A stretch of DNA of 64,000 nt from Variovorax sp. TBS-050B (GTDB taxonomy: Bacteria > Pseudomonadota > Gammaproteobacteria > Burkholderiales > Burkholderiaceae_C): positions 3,881,001 through 3,945,000 of the forward strand of contig NZ_JARXYR010000002.1 in NCBI RefSeq assembly GCF_029893635.1, written 5' to 3'. Positions 52,357 through 60,980 of this stretch are shown piece by piece. The notes beneath the pieces were generated by a model that made no database searches, was not told where the DNA came from, and saw only the letters and a program-made list of their open reading frames with translations. How positions within the stretch are numbered: the first letter of the stretch is position 1; the number at the start of each line of letters is the position of its first letter. Made by a program: the position numbers and the translations under genes.

Positions 52357-53574
52357 ATGCGTTCTTCTTCCCCGTTCTTCAGGATGGCCCTGCTGCTGGG
52401 CCTGCTTTCCGCCATCGGCCCGTTCGCCATCGACATGTACCTGCCGGCGCTGCCGGCCATCGGCCAGACGCTCAACGCCGACATCGGCGCGGTGCAGATG
52501 AGCCTCACGGCCTTCTTCCTCTCGCTGGGCGCGGGCCAGCTGCTGTTCGGTCCGGTATCCGACATGGTCGGGCGCAAGCCGCCGCTCTATGCCGGGCTGG
52601 CGCTGTTCGCGGCCGCGAGCGTGGGCTGCGCGCTCGCCACCGACATCCACACGCTGATCGCGCTGCGCTTCGTGCAGGGCCTGGGCGCGGCGGCCGGCAT
52701 GGCGATCCCGCGCGCCGTCGTGCGCGACCTGCACACCGGCACCGACGCGGCGCGGCTGATGTCGCTGCTGATCCTGGTGTTCAGCGTGTCGCCGATCCTC
52801 GCGCCGCTCGCGGGCAGCGCGGTGATCGCGGTTGCGGGCTGGCGCGGCGTGTTCTGGGCGGTGACGATCGCCGCCGCCGCGGGCCTCGCGATGATGGCCA
52901 TGCAGCTCGAGGAAACGCGCCCGCCGGCGGAGCGCGTCGAGAGCAGCCTCGGCAGTGCGCTGTCCGCGTACGCGCTGCTGCTGCGCGACTGGCACTACCT
53001 CGGGCTGGTGTTCATCGGCGGCTTCGCGATGGCGGGCTTCTTCACCTACCTGGCCAATTCGTCGTTCGTGATGATCGACCACTACGGCCTGTCGCCCGCG
53101 ATGTACAGCGTGGCCTTCGGCGTGAACGCGGCGGCCTTCATCGGCGCTTCGCAGTTCACCGGGCCGCTGGGCGAGCGCTACGGCCTGGTGGGCCTGGTGA
53201 AGTTCGGCGTGGTGGCCTCCAGCCTCACGATGCTGGCGATGTTCGCGTACTTCGCGGGCGGCGGCGACGCGCTCTGGGTGCTCGTCGTGCTGTACTTCAT
53301 CGCCTCGGGCTTCATGGGCCTCGTGATCCCGACCACCGGCGTGCTCGCGCTCGAGATGCACGGCGCGATCGCGGGCACCGCCTCGGCGCTGCTCGGCACG
53401 CTGCAGATGCTGACCGGCGCGCTGGCGATGGCGGTGGTGGGCTTCTTCTCCGACGGCCGCCCGCTGCCGATGGTGACCGGCATGGCCGCGGGCGCCTTCG
53501 TCTCGCTGGCGCTCACCTGGCTCACGCTGGGCCGCGTGCGCTCCCAGCCCGGCCGCGGGGCGCAGCGGGCGTGA
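52357..53574 (+). CDS. Bcr/CflA-family drug-resistance MFS exporter
   Basis: This 405-residue exporter has twelve hydrophobic segments. The first reads LGLLSAIGPFAIDMYLPALP, the Bcr/CflA signature. LLFGPVSDMVGRKPPLY is loop 2-3, and RFVQGLGAAAGMAIPRAVVR is the helix-4 motif. The family exports bicyclomycin, chloramphenicol and sulfonamides, but the true substrate is unknown. It overlaps the next MFS gene by 4 nt (GTGA), so the two exporters are translationally coupled. A 205-bp gap separates it from the divergent protease gene. Confidence 0.92.
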   Translation: MRSSSPFFRMALLLGLLSAIGPFAIDMYLPALPAIGQTLNADIGAVQMSLTAFFLSLGAGQLLFGPVSDMVGRKPPLYAGLALFAAASVGCALATDIHTLIALRFVQGLGAAAGMAIPRAVVRDLHTGTDAARLMSLLILVFSVSPILAPLAGSAVIAVAGWRGVFWAVTIAAAAGLAMMAMQLEETRPPAERVESSLGSALSAYALLLRDWHYLGLVFIGGFAMAGFFTYLANSSFVMIDHYGLSPAMYSVAFGVNAAAFIGASQFTGPLGERYGLVGLVKFGVVASSLTMLAMFAYFAGGGDALWVLVVLYFIASGFMGLVIPTTGVLALEMHGAIAGTASALLGTLQMLTGALAMAVVGFFSDGRPLPMVTGMAAGAFVSLALTWLTLGRVRSQPGRGAQRA

Positions 53575-55034
53575 GAGCCACCACGGACTTCGGACCCGGC
53601 GGCGCAAGCCCGGCCGGCGCAGGCGGCGGGGCAGGGCAGCCGATGGACGGCCTGCCGCAGCCCGCGCGGCAGCGCGCGATGCTGGTGATCATCCTCGGCA
53701 TCATGGTGGCGGTGCTCGACGGCACCATCGTCAACCTCGCGCTGCCGGGCATCGCGCGCGAGCTGCAGGCCAGCGCCTCGCATGCGATCTGGGTGGTCAA
53801 CGCCTACCAGATCGCCACGCTGGTGATGCTCTTGCCGCTGGCTTCGCTCGGCGACCTGGTCGGCTACCGGCGCGTGTACCTCGTGGGCATGGCGGTGTTC
53901 ACCGTGGCCTCGATCGGCGCGACCTTCGCCAACTCGCTCGGCACGCTGATCGCGGCGCGCACCTTCCAGGGCCTGGGCGCGGCCGGCATCATGAGCGTGA
54001 ACGCCGCGCTGGTGCGCCTGACCTTTCCGGCGGCGCTGCTGGGGCGCGGCATGGCGATCAACTCGATGGTGGTGGCCACCTCCTCGGTGGCCGGGCCGTC
54101 CGTGGCGGCGGCGATCCTGTCGGTGGCCTCGTGGCCGTGGCTGTTCGCGATCAACGTGCCGCTCGGGCTGCTGGTCTTCGCGCTCGGCATGAAGGCGCTG
54201 CCGTTCAACCGCGTGCCGCCCGCGGCGGGGCTGCGCTTCTCGCCGGTGGACGTGGCGCTCAACGTGCTGATGTTCGCGCTGGTGTTCCTCGGCGTCGACC
54301 GGCTCGGCGTGCGCGACCCGGCGGCGGCGGGTGCCGGCGCGCCGTGGTCGGCCTGGGCGATCCTGCTGGCCGGCGTGGCCGTGGGCTTCGTCTACCTGCG
54401 GCGGCAGCGCCGGCTCGCGGTGCCGGTGTTCCCGATCGACCTGCTGCGCATCCCGGTGTTCGCGCTGTCGATGGGCACTTCGGTGGCCGCCTTCTGCGCG
54501 CAGATGCTGGCCTACATCGCGCTGCCCTTCCTGCTGCTGGAGGTGTACGGCCGCAGCCACATCGAGGCCGGGCTGCTGATCACCGCCTGGCCGCTCGCGA
54601 TCGTCGCGATGGCGCCGGTCGCCGGCCGGCTGATCGGCCGCTACCCCGACGGGCTGCTCGGCGGCATCGGGCTGGCGCTGCTCGCGACCGGCCTGGCGCT
54701 GCTGGCCGCGCTGCCGGCGCATCCGGGCAATGCCGACATCGCCTGGCGCATGGCGCTGTGCGGCCTGGGCTTCGGGCTCTTTCAGTCGCCCAACAACCAC
54801 ACGATCGTGACTTCGCCGCCCGCGCACCGCAGCGGCGCGGCCAGCGGCATGCTCGGCACCGCGCGCCTCACGGGCCAGACCCTGGGCGCGGTGGTGCTGG
54901 CGGGGGTGTTCAGCGTCTGGAGCCCGCACGGCGGGCATGGGCCGGTGGTGGCGCTGGTGCTGGCGGCCTGTTTCGCCGGGGTGGCGGCAGTTTTCAGCAG
55001 TCTGCGGCTCCGGACGACGGGGCACCACGGCTGA
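53571..55034 (+). CDS. DHA2-like MFS drug exporter
   Basis: The product (487 residues from GTG 53571, or 463 from ATG 53643) has about fourteen hydrophobic segments. LGIMVAVLDGTIVNLALPGI is the DHA2 helix-1 signature, and RTFQGLGAAGIMSVNAALVR the helix-4 motif. GTG 53571 overlaps the stop of the previous exporter gene (GTGA), arguing for coupled translation; ATG 53643 gives a more normal N-terminus. Two different exporters in one unit suggest a shared regulator, not visible here. Confidence 0.88.
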   Translation: MRATTDFGPGGASPAGAGGGAGQPMDGLPQPARQRAMLVIILGIMVAVLDGTIVNLALPGIARELQASASHAIWVVNAYQIATLVMLLPLASLGDLVGYRRVYLVGMAVFTVASIGATFANSLGTLIAARTFQGLGAAGIMSVNAALVRLTFPAALLGRGMAINSMVVATSSVAGPSVAAAILSVASWPWLFAINVPLGLLVFALGMKALPFNRVPPAAGLRFSPVDVALNVLMFALVFLGVDRLGVRDPAAAGAGAPWSAWAILLAGVAVGFVYLRRQRRLAVPVFPIDLLRIPVFALSMGTSVAAFCAQMLAYIALPFLLLEVYGRSHIEAGLLITAWPLAIVAMAPVAGRLIGRYPDGLLGGIGLALLATGLALLAALPAHPGNADIAWRMALCGLGFGLFQSPNNHTIVTSPPAHRSGAASGMLGTARLTGQTLGAVVLAGVFSVWSPHGGHGPVVALVLAACFAGVAAVFSSLRLRTTGHHG

Positions 55035-55054
55035 ATCGGTTAGGGTACGGCCCC

Positions 55055-55687
55055 ATGACGGAAGTACCTGAAACCGTGGTTTGTCCGGGCTGCGACGCGG
55101 TCTTCAGCCGCGCACCGCTCGCGCGGCGCGAGGTCTCGTGCTGCGCCCGCTGCGGTACCGAGCTCTACCGCCACCCGGGCGACCTGCAGCGCAGCATCCT
55201 GCCGCTGACGCTCGCCTGCCTGATCATGTTCGCCATCGCCAACCTGTTCCCGATCGTCGAGATCGAGCTCCAGGGCCTGCGCAGCCAGACCACGCTGGCG
55301 GGCGCGGTGGTGGTGCTGAGCCGCGAGGGCATGTCGGTGGTGGCGCTGCTGGTGCTGGCGACTACGCTGCTGTTCCCGCTGCTGCAGCTATGCATCCTGG
55401 CCTACCTGCTGGTGCCGCTGCGGCAGGAGCGCCGGGCGCCGGGCTTCGCGATCCTGGTGCGGTCGATGCAGATGCTGCGCCCGTGGGGAATGATCGAGGT
55501 GTTCCTGCTCGGCGTGCTGGTGGCGATCGTCAAGCTCTCGAGCATGGCGACGGTGGTGGCCGGCCCCGCGCTCTGGGCCTTCATGGCGCTCACGGTGATG
55601 CTCACCGCGGTGCTCTCGTTCAACCCGAACGCCTTCTGGGAAATGACCTTCCGCCCGCCCGGCGAGCCGAAGGAGGAGGGCGCGTGA
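55055..55687 (+). CDS. pqiA: PqiA-family membrane protein, first copy
   Basis: This 210-residue protein begins with a zinc-ribbon-like pair of CxxC motifs (VVCPGCDAVF, SCCARCGTELY) and then four hydrophobic helices with IMFAIANLFPIVEIELQG and LRPWGMIEVFLLGVLVAIVK, the PqiA half-unit. E. coli PqiA has two such halves in one chain of about 420 residues; here they are two genes. PqiA is the inner-membrane partner of the PqiB tube that moves lipids across the periplasm. The stop overlaps the next start (GTGA at 55684). Confidence 0.9.
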   Translation: MTEVPETVVCPGCDAVFSRAPLARREVSCCARCGTELYRHPGDLQRSILPLTLACLIMFAIANLFPIVEIELQGLRSQTTLAGAVVVLSREGMSVVALLVLATTLLFPLLQLCILAYLLVPLRQERRAPGFAILVRSMQMLRPWGMIEVFLLGVLVAIVKLSSMATVVAGPALWAFMALTVMLTAVLSFNPNAFWEMTFRPPGEPKEEGA

Positions 55688-56406
55688 TCGGCCCCTGGCA
55701 TGCGCACGGCCACGAGGCCGAGAATGGCGACGCGCCGCTGCCCACCGCCGCCGCGCTCGGCCTGCTGGCCTGCCCGCACTGCGACGCCGTCTGGCGCGAC
55801 GCGGCCGACGGCGAGCCCTGCGGCCGCTGCGGCACCCGCCTCTACGCGCGCAAGCCCTACAGCCTGAGCCGCACCTGGGCCTTCCTGATCGCGGCCTGCA
55901 TCATGTACATCCCGGCCAACCTGCTGCCGGTGATGATCACGCGCACGCTGTTCGGCGCGCAGTACGACACCATCCTGAGCGGCGTGATCTACTTCTGGGT
56001 CTCGGGCGCCTACGGGCTGGCGGCGATCATCTTCATCGCGAGCTTCCTGGTGCCGCTGTTCAAGCTCACGGTGCTGATCCTGCTCGCGCTGCTGGCCCAG
56101 CGCGGCAGCGACTGGCGCCGGCCCGAGCGGGCGAAGCTCTATCACATCGTCGAGATCATCGGCCGCTGGTCGATGCTCGACGTGTTCGTGGTCTCGCTGC
56201 TCACCGGGCTGGTGCAGATCCAGGGCTTCGCGGTGATCCACGCGGGCGTGGGCATCGCGGCCTTCGGCTCGGTCGTGGTGCTCACCATGCTGGCCTCGCT
56301 GAGCTTCGACCCGAGGCTCACCTGGGACGGCAGGGCGCAACAGCAGGCGGAGCGCGAGCGACGGGAACAACCATCGAGTGACGACAGGGAAGCCAAACCA
56401 GCATGA
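55684..56406 (+). CDS. pqiA: PqiA-family membrane protein, second copy
   Basis: The 240-residue protein has the CxxC pairs (LACPHCDAVW, PCGRCGTRLY), then four helices with IMYIPANLLPVMITRTLFG and GRWSMLDVFVVSLLTGLVQI. It matches the second half of long PqiA/YebS proteins and has a charged C-terminal tail. It starts with GTG overlapping the first copy and overlaps pqiB by 4 nt. Together the two half-genes should form one PqiA function. Confidence 0.9.
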   Translation: MIGPWHAHGHEAENGDAPLPTAAALGLLACPHCDAVWRDAADGEPCGRCGTRLYARKPYSLSRTWAFLIAACIMYIPANLLPVMITRTLFGAQYDTILSGVIYFWVSGAYGLAAIIFIASFLVPLFKLTVLILLALLAQRGSDWRRPERAKLYHIVEIIGRWSMLDVFVVSLLTGLVQIQGFAVIHAGVGIAAFGSVVVLTMLASLSFDPRLTWDGRAQQQAERERREQPSSDDREAKPA

Positions 56407-58049
56407 GTGACGACGAAGCCAACCCCAACGACAAGCCGGCGCCGCCGGAGCTGCCCGCGCCGCGCGTGGTGCGGCGGCGCGAGTGGCTGCCCTCGCTAAT
56501 CTGGCTGATCCCGATCGTGGCGGCCCTGGTCGGCGTGATGCTGGTGGTGCGCATCCTGATGGAGCGCGGTCCCGAGATCGTGCTCACCTTCAACACGGCC
56601 GAAGGCCTCGAAGCCAACAAGACCGCCGTCAAGTACAAGGACGTGCAGATCGGCACCGTGCAGAGCCTGCGGCTCGCGCGCGACCGCTCGCACGTGCGCG
56701 TGACGGTGCAGCTCAACAAGGATGCCGAGAGCTTCACCGCCGAGGACTCGCGCTTCTGGGTGGTGCGGCCGCGGCTCGACACCTCGGGCATCTCGGGACT
56801 GGGCACGCTGCTGTCGGGCGCCTACATCGGCGCCGACGCGGGCGTGTCGAAGGAGACCGCGAGTGAGTTCAAGGGCCTGGAAGACCCGCCCATCGTGACC
56901 CGCGACGCGAACGGCCGGCAGTTCCTGCTGCGCGCCACCGACGTCGGCTCGCTCGACGTCGGCTCGCCGATCTATTTCCGCCGCATCAAGGTGGGCCAGC
57001 TGGCGGCCTACGAGCTCGACGGCGACGGCCGCGGCGTGACGCTGCGCGTCTTCATCAACGCGCCCTACGACAAGTTCGTCGGCGTCAACACGCGCTTCTG
57101 GCAGGCGAGCGGCATCGACGCGCAGCTCAGCGCGAGCGGCTTCACGCTGCGCACGCAGTCGCTCGCCACCATCCTGCTCGGCGGCATCGCCTTCGGCGCC
57201 CCGGACGACGCGATGGGCCCGCGCGCAGCGGAGAACGCGGCCTTCGTGCTCGCGGGTGACGAGACCACGGCCATGAAGGAACCGGACGGTCCGCCGCAGA
57301 CCCTGCTGATGTACTTCAACCAGTCGCTGCGCGGATTGACGCCGGGCGCGCCGGTGGACTTCCGCGGCGTGGTGATCGGCGAGGTGAAGTCGATCGGCGT
57401 CGAGTTCGACCGCGCCGAGCGCGAGTTCCGCATGCCGGTGCTGGTGCAGGTCTACCCGGACCGGCTGCGCCGCCGCGCCGGCGAGCGCGGCACCGAGTCG
57501 CACGCCACGCAGCAGGAGCGCCTGCGCTTCCTCGCGGAGAAGGGGCTGCGGGCCCAGCTGCGCAACGGCAACCTGCTGACCGGGCAGGTGTACGTGGCGC
57601 TCGATTTCTTCCCCAAGGCGCCGCCCGCGAAGATCGACGTGACCAAGAACCCGGTCGAGCTGCCCACCATGCCCAACAGCCTCGACGAGATCCAGTCGCA
57701 GGTGCAGGAGATCGCGAGCAAGCTCAACAAGGTGCCCTACGAGCAGATCGCGGCCGACCTGCGCACCACGCTCAACACGCTCAACAAGACGCTCGCGACC
57801 GCCGAGCAGGCGGTGAGCCGGATCAACAACGACGTCACGCCCGAGCTGGCCGCGGCCATGAAGGACGTGCGCAAGACCGTGAACAATGCCGAGCGCACCT
57901 TGGCCGACGATTCGCCGCTGCAGCAGGACATGCGCCAGACGCTGCGCGAACTCACGCGCGCCGCGGGTTCGGTGCGCGTGCTGACCGACTACCTCGAGCG
58001 CCATCCCGAATCGCTCTTGCGCGGCAAACCGGACGACAGGAAGAAATGA
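56403..58049 (+). CDS. pqiB: PqiB, MCE-domain lipid-transport tube protein
   Basis: The 548-residue protein has a short cytoplasmic N-terminus, one transmembrane helix (LIWLIPIVAALVGVMLVV, residues ~34-51) and three MCE/MlaD domains, for example LTFNTAEGLEANKTAVKYKD, QFLLRATDVGSLDVGSPIYF and LLMYFNQSLRGLTPGAPVDF. A C-terminal coiled-coil (~residues 420-520, EIQSQVQEIASKLNKV) would form the needle seen in E. coli PqiB. The complex spans the periplasm. It lies between pqiA and pqiC with 4-nt overlaps on each side. Confidence 0.95.
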   Translation: MSDDEANPNDKPAPPELPAPRVVRRREWLPSLIWLIPIVAALVGVMLVVRILMERGPEIVLTFNTAEGLEANKTAVKYKDVQIGTVQSLRLARDRSHVRVTVQLNKDAESFTAEDSRFWVVRPRLDTSGISGLGTLLSGAYIGADAGVSKETASEFKGLEDPPIVTRDANGRQFLLRATDVGSLDVGSPIYFRRIKVGQLAAYELDGDGRGVTLRVFINAPYDKFVGVNTRFWQASGIDAQLSASGFTLRTQSLATILLGGIAFGAPDDAMGPRAAENAAFVLAGDETTAMKEPDGPPQTLLMYFNQSLRGLTPGAPVDFRGVVIGEVKSIGVEFDRAEREFRMPVLVQVYPDRLRRRAGERGTESHATQQERLRFLAEKGLRAQLRNGNLLTGQVYVALDFFPKAPPAKIDVTKNPVELPTMPNSLDEIQSQVQEIASKLNKVPYEQIAADLRTTLNTLNKTLATAEQAVSRINNDVTPELAAAMKDVRKTVNNAERTLADDSPLQQDMRQTLRELTRAAGSVRVLTDYLERHPESLLRGKPDDRKK

Positions 58050-58684
58050 ATCAGAAGACAACGACGGGGTTCCCCCCGGCCTGGGCGCCGGCCGCCGCGG
58101 CGGCGCTGCTGGCGCTCGCGGGCTGCGCGAGCCAGCCCGACAACTACTACACGCTCGCAAGCCCGGTGGCCGAGGCCGCACCGCCGGCCGCGGGCGCCGC
58201 GCCGATCTACATCGAACTCGCGCCCGTGGCCGTGCCCGAGCGGCTGGCGCGGCCGCAGATGGTGGTGGGCCGTGCGAGCGGCGGCGTGCAGGTCGACGTG
58301 CTCGAGCAGCACCGCTGGGCCGCGTCGTTCGAGAACGAGCTGCGCGATGCGCTTTCGAGCGGCATCGCCGAGCGGCTCGGCGCGATCGACGTCACCAAGG
58401 CCGGCCGGCCCGGCGCGCAGCCGGTGTGGCGCATCGCGGTGCAGGTGCGGCAGTTCGACGCGGTCGACGGCGGCCGCGTGGAGGCGGGTTTCAGCTGGAC
58501 GCTGCGGCGTGCCGACGAGGCGCGCATCCTGTCGTGCCAGCTGAACGTCGGCGAGCCGGTCGCACGCGGCATCGATGCGCTCGCGCAGGGTGCGCAGCGC
58601 GTCACCGCCGCCGCGGCCGCCGCCATCGCGCGCAGCGTGAGCGCCGCGCAGGCGAATGCGGCGGCCACCGCCTGCGCGCTCTGA
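58046..58684 (+). CDS. pqiC: PqiC, outer-membrane lipoprotein of the Pqi complex
   Basis: This 212-residue lipoprotein has a signal peptide ending in LALAGC (lipid-bearing Cys near residue 27), followed by NYYTLASP, the start of the ABC-type transport auxiliary/PqiC domain. IYIELAPVAVPERLARPQMV and RWAASFENELRDALSSGIAE are typical of that family. PqiC docks the PqiB tube at the outer membrane. It overlaps pqiB by 4 nt and ends the operon. Confidence 0.92.
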   Translation: MNQKTTTGFPPAWAPAAAAALLALAGCASQPDNYYTLASPVAEAAPPAAGAAPIYIELAPVAVPERLARPQMVVGRASGGVQVDVLEQHRWAASFENELRDALSSGIAERLGAIDVTKAGRPGAQPVWRIAVQVRQFDAVDGGRVEAGFSWTLRRADEARILSCQLNVGEPVARGIDALAQGAQRVTAAAAAAIARSVSAAQANAAATACAL

Positions 58685-58694
58685 ACTTCTTTCT

Positions 58695-58806
58695 CCCTCC
58701 CCCGCCGGGGGAGGGCAGGGGTGGGGGCACGGCGGCCTGGGCGACGCCGACCGTCCGCCTCACAATCGGGCAGCCCCCATCCCGACCTTCCCCCAGCGGG
58801 GGAAGG
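58695..58806. repeat. Two G/C-tract hairpins after pqiC
   Basis: CCCTCCCCC-GCC-GGGGGAGGG at 58695-58715 and CCTTCCCCC-AGC-GGGGGAAGG at 58786-58806 are perfect 9-bp stems with 3-nt loops. In between is GC-rich linker DNA. Hairpins of this style with CTCCCTCCCC motifs are common dispersed elements in Burkholderiales. The first may help end the pqi transcript, though no T run follows. Confidence 0.75.
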
Positions 58807-58826
58807 AGAAAAACCGGAGACCTCCG

Positions 58827-60425
58827 ATGACCCAGATCGGCAAGCCGCCCTGCGACAACGCGCTGATCCTCCATGGCGCGAAGGCGGATGAAGCAGCCTG
58901 CCCCGAAGCCTCCAAGCCCTGGGTGCTGGCCGCGGCCATCGTCGGCTCGAGCATGGCCTTCATCGACGGCACCGTCGTCAACGTCGCGCTGCCCGCCATC
59001 CAGCGCGACCTCGGCGCCACCGCCTTCCAGGCCCAGTGGGTGGTCGAGTCCTATGCCTTGCTGCTGGCCGCGCTGCTGCTGGTGGGGGGTGCGCTCGGCG
59101 ACCACTTCGGGCGGCGCCGCATGTTCGCGCTCGGCGTCGGCCTGTTCGCGATCGCCTCGGTGGCCTGCGGTCTCGCGGCCAGCGTGCAGCAGCTGATCGC
59201 GGCGCGCGCGGTGCAGGGCATCGGCGGCGCCTTGCTGGTGCCCGGCAGCCTCGCGCTGATCAGCGCCTCGTTTCCGGAGAAGGAGCGCGGCAAGGCCATC
59301 GGCACCTGGTCGGGCTTCAGCGGCATCACGGCCGCGGTCGGGCCGGTGCTCGGCGGCTTCCTGGTCGACCATTTCTCGTGGACCTGGGCCTTCTACATCA
59401 ACGTGCCGATGGCGCTGCTGGTGCTGTGGATCGCCTGGCGCCACGTGCCGGAGAGCCGCGGTTCCGCCGCGAGCGGCGGGCTCGACGTCTACGGCGCGCT
59501 GCTCGCGACCGCGGGCCTGGGCGGCATCGTCTACGCCTTCATCGAGGCGCCCACGCAGCACTGGCGCTCGCCCGCAGTGCTGTCGGCGCTGGCCATCGGC
59601 ATCGCCGCGAGCGCGGGCTTCCTCGCGGTCGAGCGCCGGGCGCGCACGCCGATGCTGCCGCTGGAACTGCTGCGCATCCGCAACTTCAGCGGCGCCAACC
59701 TGCTGACGCTGCTGCTGTATGCGGCGCTCGGCGGCGGGCTGTATTTCTTTCCGCTCAACCTGATCCAGGTGCAGGGCTACTCGGCCACGGTCGCGGGCGC
59801 GGCGCTGCTGCCGTTCATCCTGATCATGTTCGCGCTCTCGGGCTGGGCCGGCCAGCTGGTCGACCGCTTCGGGCCGCGGCTGCCGCTGGTCGTCGGCCCG
59901 GCCATCGCGGCCGCGGGCTTCGCGCTGTTCGCGCTGCCGGGCGTGGGCGCGAGCTACTGGAGCGGTTTCCTGCCGGCGGTGGTGGTGCTGGGCTTCGGCA
60001 TGACGGTGACGGTGGCGCCGCTCACCACCACCGTGATGAACGCCGTCGGCCCCGAGCAGGCGGGCGTGGCCTCGGGCGTCAACAACGCGGTCTCGCGCGC
60101 GGCCGCGGTGCTGGCGATCGCGGTCTTCGGCGTGGTCATGGCGCGGGTCTTCGATGCGGTGCTGGCCGAGCGGCTGCACGACATGGGTGCCTCGGCCGAG
60201 GTCACGGCGTTCCTCGAGGCCGAGCGCAGCAAGCTCGCGGGCGCCGCGCTCCCGCCGGGCGCCGATGCGGCGGCCGCCGCGGTGCTGAAACGCGCGGTGG
60301 CCGAGTCCTTCGTCGCGGGCTTCCGCTGGGTAATGCTGATCTGCGCCGGGCTGGCCGCGCTCAGTGCCGCCAGCGCCTGGCTGATGATCGATCGCCGCGG
60401 CGGTGCGAAGCCGGACGGGGGTTGA
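58827..60425 (+). CDS. DHA2 (EmrB/QacA-like) MFS multidrug exporter
   Basis: The 532-residue protein has fourteen hydrophobic segments. SMAFIDGTVVNVALPAIQRD is the helix-1 signature, WVVESYALLLAALLLVGGAL follows, and RAVQGIGGALLVPGSLALIS is the helix-4 motif. FYINVPMALLVLWIAWRHVP and NNAVSRAAAVLAIAVFGVVM are also typical of EmrB/QacA. No EmrA-type adaptor is nearby, so it probably works alone in the inner membrane. ATG at 58827 is chosen by the polar N-terminus of about 30 residues. Confidence 0.92.
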   Translation: MTQIGKPPCDNALILHGAKADEAACPEASKPWVLAAAIVGSSMAFIDGTVVNVALPAIQRDLGATAFQAQWVVESYALLLAALLLVGGALGDHFGRRRMFALGVGLFAIASVACGLAASVQQLIAARAVQGIGGALLVPGSLALISASFPEKERGKAIGTWSGFSGITAAVGPVLGGFLVDHFSWTWAFYINVPMALLVLWIAWRHVPESRGSAASGGLDVYGALLATAGLGGIVYAFIEAPTQHWRSPAVLSALAIGIAASAGFLAVERRARTPMLPLELLRIRNFSGANLLTLLLYAALGGGLYFFPLNLIQVQGYSATVAGAALLPFILIMFALSGWAGQLVDRFGPRLPLVVGPAIAAAGFALFALPGVGASYWSGFLPAVVVLGFGMTVTVAPLTTTVMNAVGPEQAGVASGVNNAVSRAAAVLAIAVFGVVMARVFDAVLAERLHDMGASAEVTAFLEAERSKLAGAALPPGADAAAAAVLKRAVAESFVAGFRWVMLICAGLAALSAASAWLMIDRRGGAKPDGG

Positions 60426-60488
60426 CAGGCACCCCGGGGCACCTCGATACTGAACTCACAGGTTCAACATAAAACCCAGGAGATGCCC

Positions 60489-60965
60489 ATGCAGAAGATC
60501 GTTCCCTGCCTCTGGTTCGACCGCAACGGCGAGGATGCGCTCAGGTTCTACACCGCGATCTTTCCGAACTCGCGCGTGACCGAGACCCAGCTCTGGGGCG
60601 ACGAGAACCCCAGCCTCAAGGGCTCGCTGCTCACCGCCACCTTCGAACTCGACGGCCAGTCGTTCATGGTGCTGAACGGCGGGCCGCAGTACAAGTTCAC
60701 GCCGGCGATCTCGATGCTCGTGCACTGCAAGGACCAGGCCGAGGTCGACCGCTACTGGGAGAAGCTGCTCGAAGGCGGCGGCCAGCCGGTGCAGTGCGGC
60801 TGGCTCACCGACCGCTTCGGCGTGTCGTGGCAGGTGGTGCCCACGGCCATGATCCGGATGTTCCAGGACAAGGACCCGGCCAAGGCCGCGCGCGCGATGC
60901 GGGCGATGATGGAGATGGTCAAGCTCGACCTGGCCGCCGTGCAGAAGGCCTTCGACGGCGCCTGA
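60489..60965 (+). CDS. VOC/PhnB-family protein (3-demethylubiquinone-methyltransferase-like fold)
   Basis: The 158-residue protein reads KIVPCLWFDRNGEDALRFYT, IFPNSRVTE, FELDGQSFMVLNGGPQYKF and SMLVHCKDQAEVDRYWEKLL, then CGWLTDRFGVSWQVVPTAM. This is the PhnB-like glyoxalase fold, often labelled 3-demethylubiquinone-9 3-methyltransferase although no activity is shown for most members. The AGGAG at 60478-60482 directly abuts an ATG at 60483, so the start is taken at 60489, six nt further on. It stands alone, convergent with a MATE gene. Confidence 0.9.
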   Translation: MQKIVPCLWFDRNGEDALRFYTAIFPNSRVTETQLWGDENPSLKGSLLTATFELDGQSFMVLNGGPQYKFTPAISMLVHCKDQAEVDRYWEKLLEGGGQPVQCGWLTDRFGVSWQVVPTAMIRMFQDKDPAKAARAMRAMMEMVKLDLAAVQKAFDGA

Positions 60966-60980
60966 CCCCAGCCGCCGCCG

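Noticed and set aside
52299..53570. 911-codon frame ending with the DHA2 exporter
   Set aside because: Its first half is an out-of-frame translation of the Bcr/CflA gene; the exporter starts at 53571 or 53643.
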